DNA from: Pelagophyceae sp. CCMP2097
Taxonomy: Eukaryota > Sar > Pelagophyceae
Assembly (NCBI GenBank): GCA_026770575.1
Contig: MU657341.1
Span: 91,999-102,354 of the forward strand
Direction: 5' to 3'
Length of the DNA stretch: 10,356 bases
Part shown: one piece after another, positions 1 to 6,097 of the stretch
Layout of the letters: each line of letters begins with the position of its first letter
Numbering within the stretch: the stretch's first letter is position 1
The notes under the pieces: generated by a model
Told to the model about the DNA's origin: nothing
What the model saw: the letters and a program-made list of their open reading frames with translations, nothing else
The model's database searches: none
Made by a program: the position numbers and the translations under genes

Positions 1-215
1 CCGTGTCGCGCAAAAAGCGGCGGACGCACAAAAAAACACCAAAAAAGCCGGAAAGCTCCTTAGCCGAGGCTGTCAATCCATAAATAAATCTATTTTATTG
101 AGCACCCTAAGTCTAACAGATTCCCTAAAGGCAGAAACTTTAGCCCAGTGGGATGTCCGTTGGATTTTTGCGGTCCGTTGGACCGGGCCGCAAAAAGGTC
201 CCGCTCGTATAGAAC
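1..215. other. Unassigned sequence
   Basis: No convincing gene is visible. Short reading frames exist on both strands but they overlap each other and have no coding character. The only structure is a short local duplication: TCCGTTGGA occurs twice within about 25 bases near 150-185. The segment is probably intergenic or decayed repeat. Confidence 0.4.
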
Positions 216-262
216 TGCGCAATAGACAGACAGACGGACGGACGGACAGACAAAATTGCGCA
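216..262. repeat. GACA/GGAC tetranucleotide tract inside an inverted repeat
   Basis: The core (224-254) is a run of GACA then GGAC tetranucleotides. It is bracketed by the perfect 8-bp inverted repeat TGCGCAAT (216-223) and ATTGCGCA (255-262). On the minus strand the flank and tract resemble 2995-3050 on the plus strand: both have an ATTGAAG-like stretch, then GATYACC, then GCAATTTTGTCTRTCCRTCC, then GTCT repeats. The shared flank suggests two copies of one dispersed element rather than two independent microsatellites. Confidence 0.65.
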
Positions 263-453
263 TGGGTGATCTTCAATAACGACACCCGGAAAAGGGGCCT
301 TGATTTTTTCAAATCCAAAGGTTCCCTCCAGGTGTCTGAAAAATGAGATCATCGTCAGTATCCACGGAAGGCTTACTAGTAACTTCACCCCAAAAATCTG
401 ATATGGGGATTTTTGAGTAGCGCGGTCCACAGCCCTTCAAATGTTGAACTCGC
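263..453. other. Unassigned sequence
   Basis: No supported gene. A minus-strand frame crosses the segment and continues into the tetranucleotide tract, but its translation there is the serine/arginine/valine pattern expected of GTCT repeats, so I do not treat it as coding. Confidence 0.35.
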
Positions 454-536
454 GATGACCCGCTGGGGGCAAAAGGGGATTCACCGGATCATCATCCTTG
501 GAGGTGATTGTGGGGCCCGGTATATATACCGCAACG
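454..536 (+). repeat. 83-bp direct repeat, copy 1
   Basis: The segment starts GATGACCCGCTGGGGGCAAA and ends GGTATATATACCGCAACG. It recurs at 809-891 with only two differences that I can count (81 of 83 identical). The distal part holds the self-complementary sequence CGGTATATATACCG. The two copies lie 355 bp apart in the same orientation, and the sequences outside them are unrelated. This could be a short terminal direct repeat of a very small retroelement-like unit, or a segmental duplication. I did not find a clear TG...CA boundary or a target-site duplication that would settle it. Confidence 0.85.
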
Positions 537-625
537 CTCCCCCACGCGCATACCGTAGGAACGGGAGGTTTAGCGTGGAGAAAGACAAAACACGATAATG
601 CACCGGGCCTTGATCCGGCTCCGGT

Positions 626-702
626 GGCGGCCTTACTGCAGGTCTTGAACCTGTTGCCGCGGGGCGGGCTTACTGCGTGTCTTGGACACGTGGCCGCTGG
701 GG
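626..702 (+). repeat. Tandem 37-bp hairpin units
   Basis: Two adjacent units with a 37-bp period share the frame CTTACTG-stem-CTTGR-stem. Unit 1 pairs CAGGT (639-643) with ACCTG (649-653). Unit 2 pairs CGTGT (676-680) with ACACG (686-690). An outer stem GCGG/CCGC is present in both (627-630 with 657-660, and 664-667 with 694-697). The inner stem differs between units but stays fully paired, so the changes are compensatory. A weaker third unit may lie upstream at about 601-626, with CCGG pairing around CCTTGAT. This suggests that the folded form matters, either as RNA or as a cruciform. No known RNA family was recognised. Confidence 0.55.
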
Positions 703-741
703 AATGGAGGCTTACCAGGGTAACACTCGCCAAAAATCGAG

Positions 742-825
742 TGCCCCCTGCGGGAATCGAACCCGAGACCATTCGCAAGTCATTGTGTACGTGGGCCCAT
801 TAACCCGTGATGACCCGCTGGGGGC
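742..825 (-). pseudogene. Degenerate tRNA-like sequence (class II length)
   Basis: Read on the minus strand, the 84-base segment starts GCCCCCA and ends AGGGGGC plus A. Six of seven acceptor positions pair. The T arm reads CGGGTTCGATTCCCG, which fits the B box consensus GGTTCRANYCC. A D-stem-like GGGT/GCCC and the string GGTTAATGG resemble the D region of leucine or serine tRNAs, which also have this total length. However, the D loop is too long by several bases, no good A box is present, and the anticodon stem is weak (about four pairs with a loop of ten). I read it as a tRNA-derived pseudogene or short interspersed element head, not a working tRNA. Its 5' acceptor strand lies inside the second 83-bp repeat. 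Confidence 0.4.
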
Positions 826-891
826 AAAAGGGGATTCACCGGATCATTATCCTTGGAGGTGATTGTGGGGCCCGGTATATACACCGCAACG
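809..891 (+). repeat. 83-bp direct repeat, copy 2
   Basis: Second copy of the repeat at 454-536, same strand, differing by one C/T change in the ATCAT stretch and one T/C change in the TATATA stretch. It is followed by unrelated sequence. Confidence 0.85.
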
Positions 892-1045
892 GAACTGTTT
901 GGGTAAGCTTCAAGCTATCCGTCGCATGGACATCATGCACCAACCTATGGTTCACAATCGCCCATTTGACTGCACACCAAAGGTTCAAATGTTGGTATAT
1001 TTTGGTATGTTCGCAACTTCGCCCCAGTATTTTCCCTTTAAATAC
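892..1045. other. Unassigned sequence
   Basis: No gene or repeat recognised. This is the left flank of the 1046-1666 element. It contains GTATTTT and AAATAC near the element border, but I could not match a convincing target-site duplication with the right flank. Confidence 0.3.
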
Positions 1046-1666
1046 GGGGGGACCCAGCCACTTTGCCATTTCGCCATTTGCCGTCGTCAAAAATTGGACC
1101 CCGAAAATCTGAAGCGGCGTATTTAGAAAAACCGTTTTTGCCGGCCGCTGGAAGGGACCCTCGTCGGCGTTGAACTTTGCTGGTCACGGCCCATGCACTT
1201 CGGCAGCGCCCCGACTTGGCGGGGTCTTCTGGGTCGCGAGAGACGCTCATCGTCGTCGTCTCGTCGGCTATACTGGGTTGTAGTTTACCCCGTACCGTAT
1301 GGTACTTGCTGCCTGCTTCCTTACTCTAGAAATTGCCAGTATTTACCATCCCTGGAAGTAAGATTCAAAGTAAATATATCTTTCGAGAACGGCCACGCCC
1401 GCGAGCCGCCGCCGATGCGGAGCTGCATGCCGTCGCGAGAGACGCGAGCGCGGCCCTCAGTGCGACCTGCTAAGGTCGAGCGCGTAATGAAAGGTCCGAA
1501 AAGCGTCGGAAATTTTGAAACGCCGCTAATAAAATTTTAAAATATTAAACTCAAATTTCCAGGAACCCCGAAAACTTTTCTAACTTTGCCTATCTGAAAT
1601 TTTGAACCACGTTTTCCAAAAACTTTCCCTTGGTGGGTCAAATCCGGCAAAGTGGCTGGGTCCCCC
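1046..1666. mobile_element. Small DNA-transposon-like element with 20-21 bp terminal inverted repeats
   Basis: The left end (from 1046/1047) reads GGGGGACCCAGCCACTTTGC, continuing with C. The right end (1646-1666) is its exact reverse complement, 21 bases without mismatch. The enclosed length is about 620 bp, which suits a non-autonomous (MITE-like) element. The interior has no transposase-like reading frame. It holds GC-rich sequence at 1380-1490 and AT-rich sequence at 1500-1620, and GTCGCGAGAGACGC occurs twice (near 1229 and 1433). Immediate flanks are AAATAC on the left and AGTACC on the right. They share TAC but this is too short to assign a superfamily. It is unrelated in its ends to the AGGGGGCGAAACT family seen later. 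Confidence 0.65.
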
Positions 1667-1928
1667 AGTACCTCCAAATAATTTCAGTAGTATTTAACGG
1701 AGGTATTTACCCTATATATACCACTGTAATATCCCAGTTTGCGCCCGCGAGGACATGACTGTCCGCCCCCCCTGCCGAGGCGATGGCGGCCCTCAGGAGG
1801 CCGCCGTGCGCCGGCTGCCACGCCCTGTGCTCCGGCGGCGGGGCTGTCTTTGGACAAGGGTGTTGGCGGGTGAGGGTCGATAATATCTGGCCGGCCGAGA
1901 GGGCCACAAGTCGTTTGTTTAGGGGACT
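1667..1928. other. Unassigned sequence between element and coding-like block
   Basis: The AT-rich start (1667-1735) resembles the flank left of the element, with GTATTT and AATAC strings. It is followed by GC-rich sequence. A short minus-strand frame (1707-1907) is present, but nothing supports it as a gene. Confidence 0.3.
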
Positions 1929-2518
1929 CTACGGGCGCTTCACGAGCGGCTCATAGTGGTCGCGGCTGGGCGTCAGCACACAGACGAGCGCGTCGACTGG
2001 GATCTGGAGGTCGGGCGACAAGAGCAGCGTTGGAGGTCGCCTCGGTGCGGCGCGTTGCCTCGGTGCGGCGCGAAGATCTGGACGGCGCCCCATAGCGATT
2101 GGCCGCGTCGCGCCGTCATGAGCACGCTCGCTCCGTCGAAGTATCGCCCCTTGGGGATCTTCTTCGCGGGCGACTTGCTGGGAGACGTTGGCGGCGCGTC
2201 GATCGCGCGAAGGATCGACTGCACCACGTCGCGCTCAAGCCCTGCGGCTCCGGCCTTGACTGCCACCGGCGCCGAATCGCGCCGCCGCTTCGCCAGCGCG
2301 TTGCCAAGCGCCGCCGTCAAGGCCTCGCCAGTGTCGCCACTGGCGCCGCCACGCACTCGCATCGCGAGCGACCGCGAGGCGCTCTTCAATTGCGAGGACC
2401 GAGTCAGCCCGCCGATGCGCGCATGCTGGTTGCTGTTCGGGCCTCCGAGTCTAGACATTGGCCCCTGCCAGCCTCGCCGAAGCTGGAATGCCCCGCGGTT
2501 CGGCTGATATTCAAACAC
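1929..2518 (-). pseudogene. Coding-like region of unknown function, apparently frameshifted near the 3' end
   Basis: From an ATG at 2518 a frame runs to 1973. The section from about residue 45 (at QLKSASRSLAMRV) to residue 140 (at GRYFDGASVLMTARR) has strong G/C preference at third codon positions, a basic patch AKRRRDS, a predicted helical stretch ERDVVQSILRAID and a proline/serine/lysine linker. Downstream the composition in this frame becomes poor. A second frame takes over and ends at a TAG at 1929-1931, with the protein-like tail LQIPVDALVCVLTPSRDHYE followed by PLVKRP. The switch lies near an 18-bp tandem duplication (16-bp copies at 2039-2054 and 2057-2072). I infer one gene with a frame change of one base, or an intron I cannot define. 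The start is uncertain and no family was recognised. The opposite strand also has an open frame here, which GC-rich sequence often produces. Confidence 0.4.
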
Positions 2519-2876
2519 GATCGACCTGCGTTATTTTGGCGACGGGCCTTTGTGAGAGGGTTATGAGTGAGTGGGAAGTGCAGCTATCGCCCCTCTCAGT
2601 GAACGCGGTCGTCGGCAGGGCTCCTAAAGGCAAAAGCGCGAAGATCGGCATGGGCCCGGCTTCATATTGGGGCAGTTCGACCGCATCGGGGAGCTGGAGC
2701 GCTTCAGGCGAGACCATTTTCGGACACACCGAAAACAGCCCGCGCGCCTCCAGGGGAAATGAGGCTCGCGGTTCCGGGGTATAGACGCCGTGGCGCGTCC
2801 ATCGCGACACTCCTGACCCCAGGGGGGCGTCGGTGCGCGGCGGGGCGGTGCCTCCTAGTTCGGAGTTTGAGAGCAA
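2511..2876 (-). CDS. Weak hypothetical reading frame
   Basis: A 121-codon frame starting at 2876 ends just inside the start of the preceding coding-like region. Its amino-acid make-up is balanced and not obviously repeat-derived. A comparable frame is open on the plus strand (2458-2784), so neither can be preferred from sequence alone. No domain, signal peptide or membrane segment is visible. It may be chance or a remnant upstream exon of the 1929-2518 gene. Confidence 0.15.
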   Translation of the reverse strand: MLSNSELGGTAPPRTDAPLGSGVSRWTRHGVYTPEPRASFPLEARGLFSVCPKMVSPEALQLPDAVELPQYEAGPMPIFALLPLGALPTTAFTERGDSCTSHSLITLSQRPVAKITQVDRV

Positions 2877-2881
2877 AAGCG

Positions 2882-2919
2882 GATATGTATCCGGTAATCT
2901 GATATGTATCCGGTAAGAC
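2882..2919 (+). repeat. 19-bp tandem duplication
   Basis: GATATGTATCCGGTAA occurs twice in direct tandem with a 19-bp period (2882-2900 and 2901-2919). The three bases that follow differ between copies (TCT and GAC). It sits nine bases before a strong hairpin. Confidence 0.8.
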
Positions 2920-2927
2920 TTTTTTTT

Positions 2928-2990
2928 AGGACCCGAAGGGTCCTTGCCGTTTTATCAACGTCAGTTTACGGCAAGGGCCCTTCGGGTCCT
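2928..2990. repeat. Strong hairpin with 23-bp arms
   Basis: The left arm (2928-2950) starts AGGACCCGAAGGGTCCTTGC. The right arm (2968-2990) is its reverse complement with one difference, which still allows a G-U pair in RNA. The loop is 17 bases. Each arm is itself partly self-complementary (GGACCC-GAA-GGGTCC), so a cloverleaf-like or cruciform form is possible. Eight T residues (2920-2927) precede it. It could be a tiny foldback element or a structured RNA segment. Confidence 0.75.
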
Positions 2991-3004
2991 TTGATTGAAG
3001 GATT

Positions 3005-3065
3005 ACCAGGGGCAATTTTGTCTATCCATCCGTCTGTCTGTCTGTCCTTCTGTCCTTCTGTCTGC
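3005..3065 (+). repeat. GTCT/CTTCTGTC simple repeat
   Basis: GCAATTTTGTCTATCCATCC leads into GTCT units and CTTCTGTC repeats. The leading flank matches, in reverse orientation, the flank of the tract at 216-262. The two are therefore likely inverted copies of one dispersed repeat that carries the tetranucleotide tract with it. Confidence 0.65.
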
Positions 3066-3150
3066 CCACGGGTAAATCCGTGAGATTCCACCTTTGGGAA
3101 GAAAAGGGTAGCAACTCGGCCGATTCAGCGATTGGTGGTTGATGCGATTG

Positions 3151-3393
3151 CTAAAATTGGGAGTGGAGGTCGAGCAGGAGCCTCATTGGAATCATGATAC
3201 AAGGGGGGGTCAACATGAAAATGCCGCGAATTTCCGAACCTCCACAGCACGTTTGAGAAGACTTTGAGTGGCTGGACATGTCCGGCTCGACCCAAGGTGT
3301 CGGGCTGGAGGCTGACACTTCCCGTTTTTCGCGTATCCCGCGCTCAATCTCGATTTCAGCGTCGCCAAAAGCTGGTTTGAGGTTGTTCTCCAT
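3151..3393 (-). CDS. Small hypothetical reading frame
   Basis: An 80-codon frame starts MENNLKPAFGDAEIEIERGI and continues with a charged stretch, then a cysteine pair (TCCGG), then a hydrophobic methionine/leucine-rich tail. The first 25 residues look like an amphipathic charged helix. An equal-sized frame is open on the plus strand (3278-3595), so coding status is unproven. No relatives recognised. Confidence 0.2.
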   Translation of the reverse strand: MENNLKPAFGDAEIEIERGIREKREVSASSPTPWVEPDMSSHSKSSQTCCGGSEIRGIFMLTPPCIMIPMRLLLDLHSQF

Positions 3394-3432
3394 TGTTATC
3401 GTCTTGTGTCAGCCTCCCTGCCGCTTCGTTGG

Positions 3433-3469
3433 GGCCGGCTGTAGGCCCTGGCGTCGCCAGAGTCCGGCC
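3433..3469. repeat. GC-rich hairpin
   Basis: An inner perfect palindrome CTGGCG-T-CGCCAG (3448-3460) is enclosed by GGCCGG (3433-3438) and CCGGCC (3464-3469). It is followed by two related stretches, CTATGGGCTCCATTTT and TTATGGGCCCCATTTC, near 3510-3550. These share the TTATGGGCYCCA core seen again in the foldback units at 4082-4430. Confidence 0.5.
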
Positions 3470-3745
3470 TGGCGGCCCATGGAGCTTCGGGATTTGGCCC
3501 AAAGTTTAGGCTATGGGCTCCATTTTGCAAAGTTATGGGCCCCATTTCACTTAAAACGCCCATGCAAATCCGCAATTACGCGGAAATGGTTTTAAGTTTT
3601 ACACCGTTTTATTCTTGAAAGCGGCTTCACGGTCGGCGGATCGAGCCCATAAACAAACTTCCATCGTCGGGGACCGCGCCGCCACCAGCCCGCGACGCAG
3701 CGACCATAAGTGGCCCCATACCTCGTTTGTAGCCCGAGAAATTTG

Positions 3746-3882
3746 TAGTTGAGTGGAATCCGTTTCATGTTGGGACCCCCCTTGTAGAAGGAGTTTTTGG
3801 TCACAGGTTCGAATCTGGTCGGTCGAAAAAAACAAAAAAAAAAAATAACTCAATAAAAAATAAAAAAAGATAAAAAAAGATA
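3746..3882 (+). mobile_element. tRNA-derived sequence with A-rich tail (SINE- or retropseudogene-like)
   Basis: An A-box-like TAGTTGAGTGG (3746-3756) is followed 60 bases later by a B-box match GGTTCGAATC (3806-3815) inside an imperfect T arm (ACAGG/CTGGT). This spacing suits a tRNA with a long variable arm. The presumed 3' acceptor CGGTCGA finds no good partner upstream. The sequence then passes directly into an A-rich tail (3826-3882) made of A runs, AATAAAAAATAAA and a repeated GATAAAAAAA. Internal RNA polymerase III boxes plus an A-rich 3' end are the hallmarks of retroposed tRNA-derived sequence. No body region separates the tRNA part from the tail, so it may be a simple tRNA retropseudogene. 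Target-site duplications were not resolved. Confidence 0.5.
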
Positions 3883-4055
3883 AGGAGGGTTTGAAGGTTC
3901 AGCGATTAGTTAAATGATTTTAATTATTTACGTAAGCATTGCAATGGGATTTGTCTGTACCCTTCGCTCGAAGTCGGGTCCTTCGTGTGCCTCCGGCGCG
4001 CTCTTGTAATACACGAGCGGCTAAAATTTTTTCAGCGATTTCGGCTCGCTGCGCT
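3883..4055. other. Unassigned AT-rich spacer
   Basis: No gene. The segment is AT-rich to about 3950 and then mixed. It leads into GGCTCGCTGCGCTCG and a small inverted repeat, CGAAAAG (4056-4062) with CTTTTCG (4077-4083), beside the first foldback unit. Confidence 0.35.
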
Positions 4056-4081
4056 CGAAAAGCGCGTCTACTAATACTTTT

Positions 4082-4250
4082 CGAAACCGCTCTGTCGTAA
4101 ACTGGAGGCTACCGTCCGTCCATGATGTACCGGTTATGGGTTCCAATTCGGAGCACATAACCTTAAATTCCCCAGTTCTGGGCTCCAAATTGGAACACAT
4201 AACCGGGACATCATGACGGACGGTAGCCTCCAGTTTATGAGAGAGCGGTT
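4082..4250. repeat. Foldback unit 1 (about 170 bp)
   Basis: The two halves are inverted copies. The left arm begins AACCGCTCTGTCGTAAACTG and continues through GGAGGCTACCGTCCGTC and ATGATGT to CCGGTTATG. The right arm (about 4196-4250) is its near-perfect reverse complement ending GAGAGCGGTT. Arms are about 55 bp. The centre holds two related 31-bp palindromic strings (GGTTATGGGTTCCAATTCGG and AGTTCTGGGCTCCAAATTGG, each closing with CACATAAC), so direct and inverted symmetry are nested. An open minus-strand frame over both units only reflects this repetition. Confidence 0.85.
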
Positions 4251-4261
4251 CGTTAAGCTTT

Positions 4262-4430
4262 TCGAACCGCTCTCTCGTAAACTGGAAGCTACCGTCCGTC
4301 CATGATGTACCGGTTATGGGTTCCAATTCGGGGCACATAACCTTAAAATTCCCTAGTTATGGGCTCCAAATTGGAACACATAACCGGGACATCATGGACG
4401 GTAGCCTCCAGTTTACGAGAGAGCGGTTCG
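4262..4430. repeat. Foldback unit 2 (about 170 bp)
   Basis: Tandem copy of the preceding unit with a 180-bp period, over 90 percent identical by eye. It differs by a few substitutions and small indels, for example AAGCT for AGGCT in the left arm and loss of four bases in GACGGACGG of the right arm. The 11-base junction between units contains CGTTAAGCTTTT, and GCGGTTCG/CGAACCGC also pair across it. The right border reads GCGGTTCGTTAAG, the same string as the junction, which marks the repeat period. This looks like a foldback element that has been tandemly duplicated. Confidence 0.85.
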
Positions 4431-4827
4431 TTAAGATCGATTAAAGTAAATGTCGCCGAAGAATTCCGTACGATATTTTTCTGGAGCATTTACCTTTGTA
4501 GGGGACGAGGAGTGCGTTTATGGACGCTGCGGAGAGTAGGGAGCCCCTGTTGGACACAGCTGGGCCTATTTCAGCGAAGGGGCCTCTTAAGGGGGGGGGT
4601 TCACTTTCAAAAGCCACAGAGGACCAGGAAGGAGGGTCCACCCACCCACTTACGAGCATTTTGCCCCTACTGGGCCCCCCCACTTGGCAAAAATCAGAAC
4701 GCAGAAGAGCGAGACCCGCGCCTATGCAGCGATGCTGCTGCGCGCGGTTGCGAGGATGACTCGAGGGTTGGACCGGCTGTGCCGATCCGTCCTTCATCGC
4801 AGCTACATCGCAGCCGCCGACCCCGTA
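4431..4827. other. Unassigned sequence
   Basis: Contains a run of nine G residues near 4594, a C-rich stretch near 4675 and no credible gene. Frames are open on both strands but overlap and lack coding character. Confidence 0.35.
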
Positions 4828-5060
4828 GCGGGTGCCCGAGTGGCTAGCCTGAATGGCTCAAACCCCTGTGTGGGCGCCCGAGTGGCAAACCCCGTTGTGG
4901 GCTTCCGAGTGACAAACCCTTTGTGGGCACCCGAGTGGCAAGCCTGAATGGTTCAAACCCCGTTATGGGCGCCCGAGTGGCAAGCCTGAATGGCTCCAGT
5001 GACCCCGAGTGGGACGACGCCCGATAAGCCCGAGTGGCATGCCTGAATGACCCCAGTGGT
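4828..5060 (+). repeat. Minisatellite with 27-bp and 42-bp units
   Basis: At least six degenerate units start with GGGYGCCCGAGTGGC. Short units (4872-4898, about 27 bp) go straight to AAACCCCGTT. Long units (for example 4925-4966, 42 bp) insert the 15-base segment GCCTGAATGGTTCAA. The unit borders decay towards 5060. The short and long lengths are multiples of three, so a minus-strand frame stays open across most of the array (PFRLATRAP-type repeats), though one unit (4899-4924) is 26 bp. The units also contain strings close to tRNA A box (TGCCCGAGTGG) and B box (GGTTCAAACCCC) sequences, but only about 24 bases apart. Confidence 0.8.
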
Positions 5061-5105
5061 TGTGAACCCGTTGGGGTTGTTGCCCCAGCGGCAAAGATGA
5101 TGTGA

Positions 5106-5321
5106 GAGTGGCGCGCATGTGCTCGGAGGAACTCTGCGTTTAAGAAGCATAGGTTTCCCGCGCCGGTCGGCCAGGCTTGGATTCGCGTGGCGCTCCTCTC
5201 CGCGCTTGTGTTCCCGCACGCGCCGCAGCCGCCGCGCGCGCATGCGCATGCGCCGGCACAGCAGGGCGCGTCGGCCGACCAGGCGCGCGCACACAACGAG
5301 CTTAGCCTCCCCCTATCGTAA
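5106..5321 (+). CDS. Possible 3' coding segment without a start codon
   Basis: Between a TGA (5103-5105) and a TAA (5319-5321) a 71-codon frame is open and has no ATG. It has a natural-looking composition: a hydrophobic stretch AWIRVALLSALVF, then a proline/alanine/histidine linker, and the end ARAHNELSLPLS. It could be the last exon of a plus-strand gene, with the pyrimidine-rich TTGTTGCCCCAG near 5077-5088 as an upstream acceptor. The GC-rich alternating sequence could equally give this by chance. The minus strand is also open here. Confidence 0.15.
   Translation, partial: EWRACARRNSAFKKHRFPAPVGQAWIRVALLSALVFPHAPQPPRAHAHAPAQQGASADQARAHNELSLPLS
5233..5253. repeat. Alternating purine-pyrimidine tract
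   Basis: Twenty-one bases alternate strictly, starting CGCGCGCGCATGCGCATGCG. Such tracts are known to adopt left-handed Z-DNA under torsional stress. No regulatory role is shown here. Confidence 0.6.
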
Positions 5322-5443
5322 AATTCGTATTAAGACAAAAGCTTGCACTTTCATTGTGTCATAATACTTTCAGTGTGTTTACAAGACGGTATGAGGGGTC
5401 AAGAAAGTCCCTGCCATTCTGGTTGGCCCGTACTCCTTCAGTT
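5322..5443 (-). other. Flank of element copy 1 with a short coding-like stretch
   Basis: On the minus strand, codons from 5439 to a TGA at 5359-5361 read EGVRANQNGRDFLDPSYRLV then NTLKVL. The composition is unusually protein-like for such a short segment. The frame continues upstream through the transposon end. It may be the tail of a coding sequence interrupted by the 5444-6095 element (see also 6098-6205). Confidence 0.2.
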
Positions 5444-6095
5444 AGGGGGCGAAACTGAGAGTTGTAAAAAAAAAAGTCGCCGTTGCCGCCAAATTTCCGC
5501 ATGCCGGAAGAGCTCGCCGAGAGACAACCCACAAGCCAATTTTCATCGTCATTGCAATTGGCCCTAAGCTCATCGCGCGGCGAGTGCACAAAGATGGCAT
5601 TTTTTTCTCATACTATTATCATTCTGGCAAGGGGGCCTGACATCCACCACGCCGCGGTCGACGCTGGGGGCGCTGAGGCGGCGGCCCCGGCCCGCCATCT
5701 AGGGGGGCGCCCCGTCCCACACTAGCCGTTTGGCATCAGCCTTCGTCGGTTCTCGGCGAACAATTTCGTATTTTTCGCAAAAATTCTTAGTTCTTGGGGA
5801 AACGGTTGAACTCTCAACTTCCTCTGACATCCACGAATATGCAGTACAAATGTTCAGAAGCGCTCAATAAAATTTTAAATCCCCCCAAAATCCACCGAAA
5901 AGGAAACTATGGGCCCGCTAGATTTGCGACATCCACAAGATTGGCACACAGGCCGTTGGGCGCCGCTCAGCACCTCCTCACCATATATTGGCGTTGTCGC
6001 AAATCGCGAACCCGCCTCACCGACCTCCGCCGGTTTAACGTCAAATGCAAGGTCACTTTAGTTGTTTTTCCTTTAAAGGCTCGCTTTCGCCCCCT
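5444..6095. mobile_element. Small DNA-transposon-like element, family AGGGGGCGAAACT, copy 1 (652 bp)
   Basis: The left end reads AGGGGGCGAAACTGAG and the right end, reversed, AGGGGGCGAAAGCGAG. It is homologous to the 8101-8655 element at both sides. At the left, 5444-5615 aligns with 8101-8265, sharing for example GAGAGACAACC, GATGAAAA in reverse, and CACAAAGATGGCATTTTTT. At the right, 5938-6095 aligns with 8485-8655, sharing GGCRCACAGG and AAATGCAAGGTCAC. The middle is not shared. Flanking 9-mers CCTTCAGTT and ACTTCTATA agree at only five positions, so any target duplication has decayed. GACATCCAC occurs three times inside (near 5639, 5827 and 5929). No transposase is present, so mobility would depend on another copy. 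Confidence 0.7.
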
Positions 6096-6097
6096 AC

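Noticed and set aside
498..803. Plus-strand 101-codon frame
   Set aside because: It runs through the direct repeat and hairpin array, and its end (PAGIEPET) is the usual false translation of a reversed tRNA 3' end.
454..891. CRISPR-like repeat-spacer array
   Set aside because: Only two 83-bp repeats with 272 bp between them. Size, number and spacing do not fit.
1193..1540. Plus-strand 115-codon frame inside the 1046-1666 element
   Set aside because: No transposase signature, an arginine/serine-rich irregular composition, and it ends in AT-rich element sequence.
2928..2990. Bacterial rho-independent terminator
   Set aside because: The T run precedes the stem rather than following it, both strands considered there is no upstream bacterial gene, and the context is eukaryotic.
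3592..3853. Two minus-strand frames of 70 and 84 codons
   Set aside because: They run antisense through the tRNA-derived sequence. The string DQIRTCD is what a reversed T arm gives when translated. The rest looks protein-like but has no independent support.
4021..4338. Minus-strand 105-codon frame with repeated LEPITGTSWTDG motif
   Set aside because: It is a direct reading of the foldback units. The repeats in the protein mirror the DNA symmetry, and similar frames appear on the plus strand.
4844..5296. Minus-strand 150-codon frame over the minisatellite and GC-rich stretch
   Set aside because: Its length is explained by repeat units that are mostly multiples of three and by GC richness. 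Neighbouring frames are equally open.
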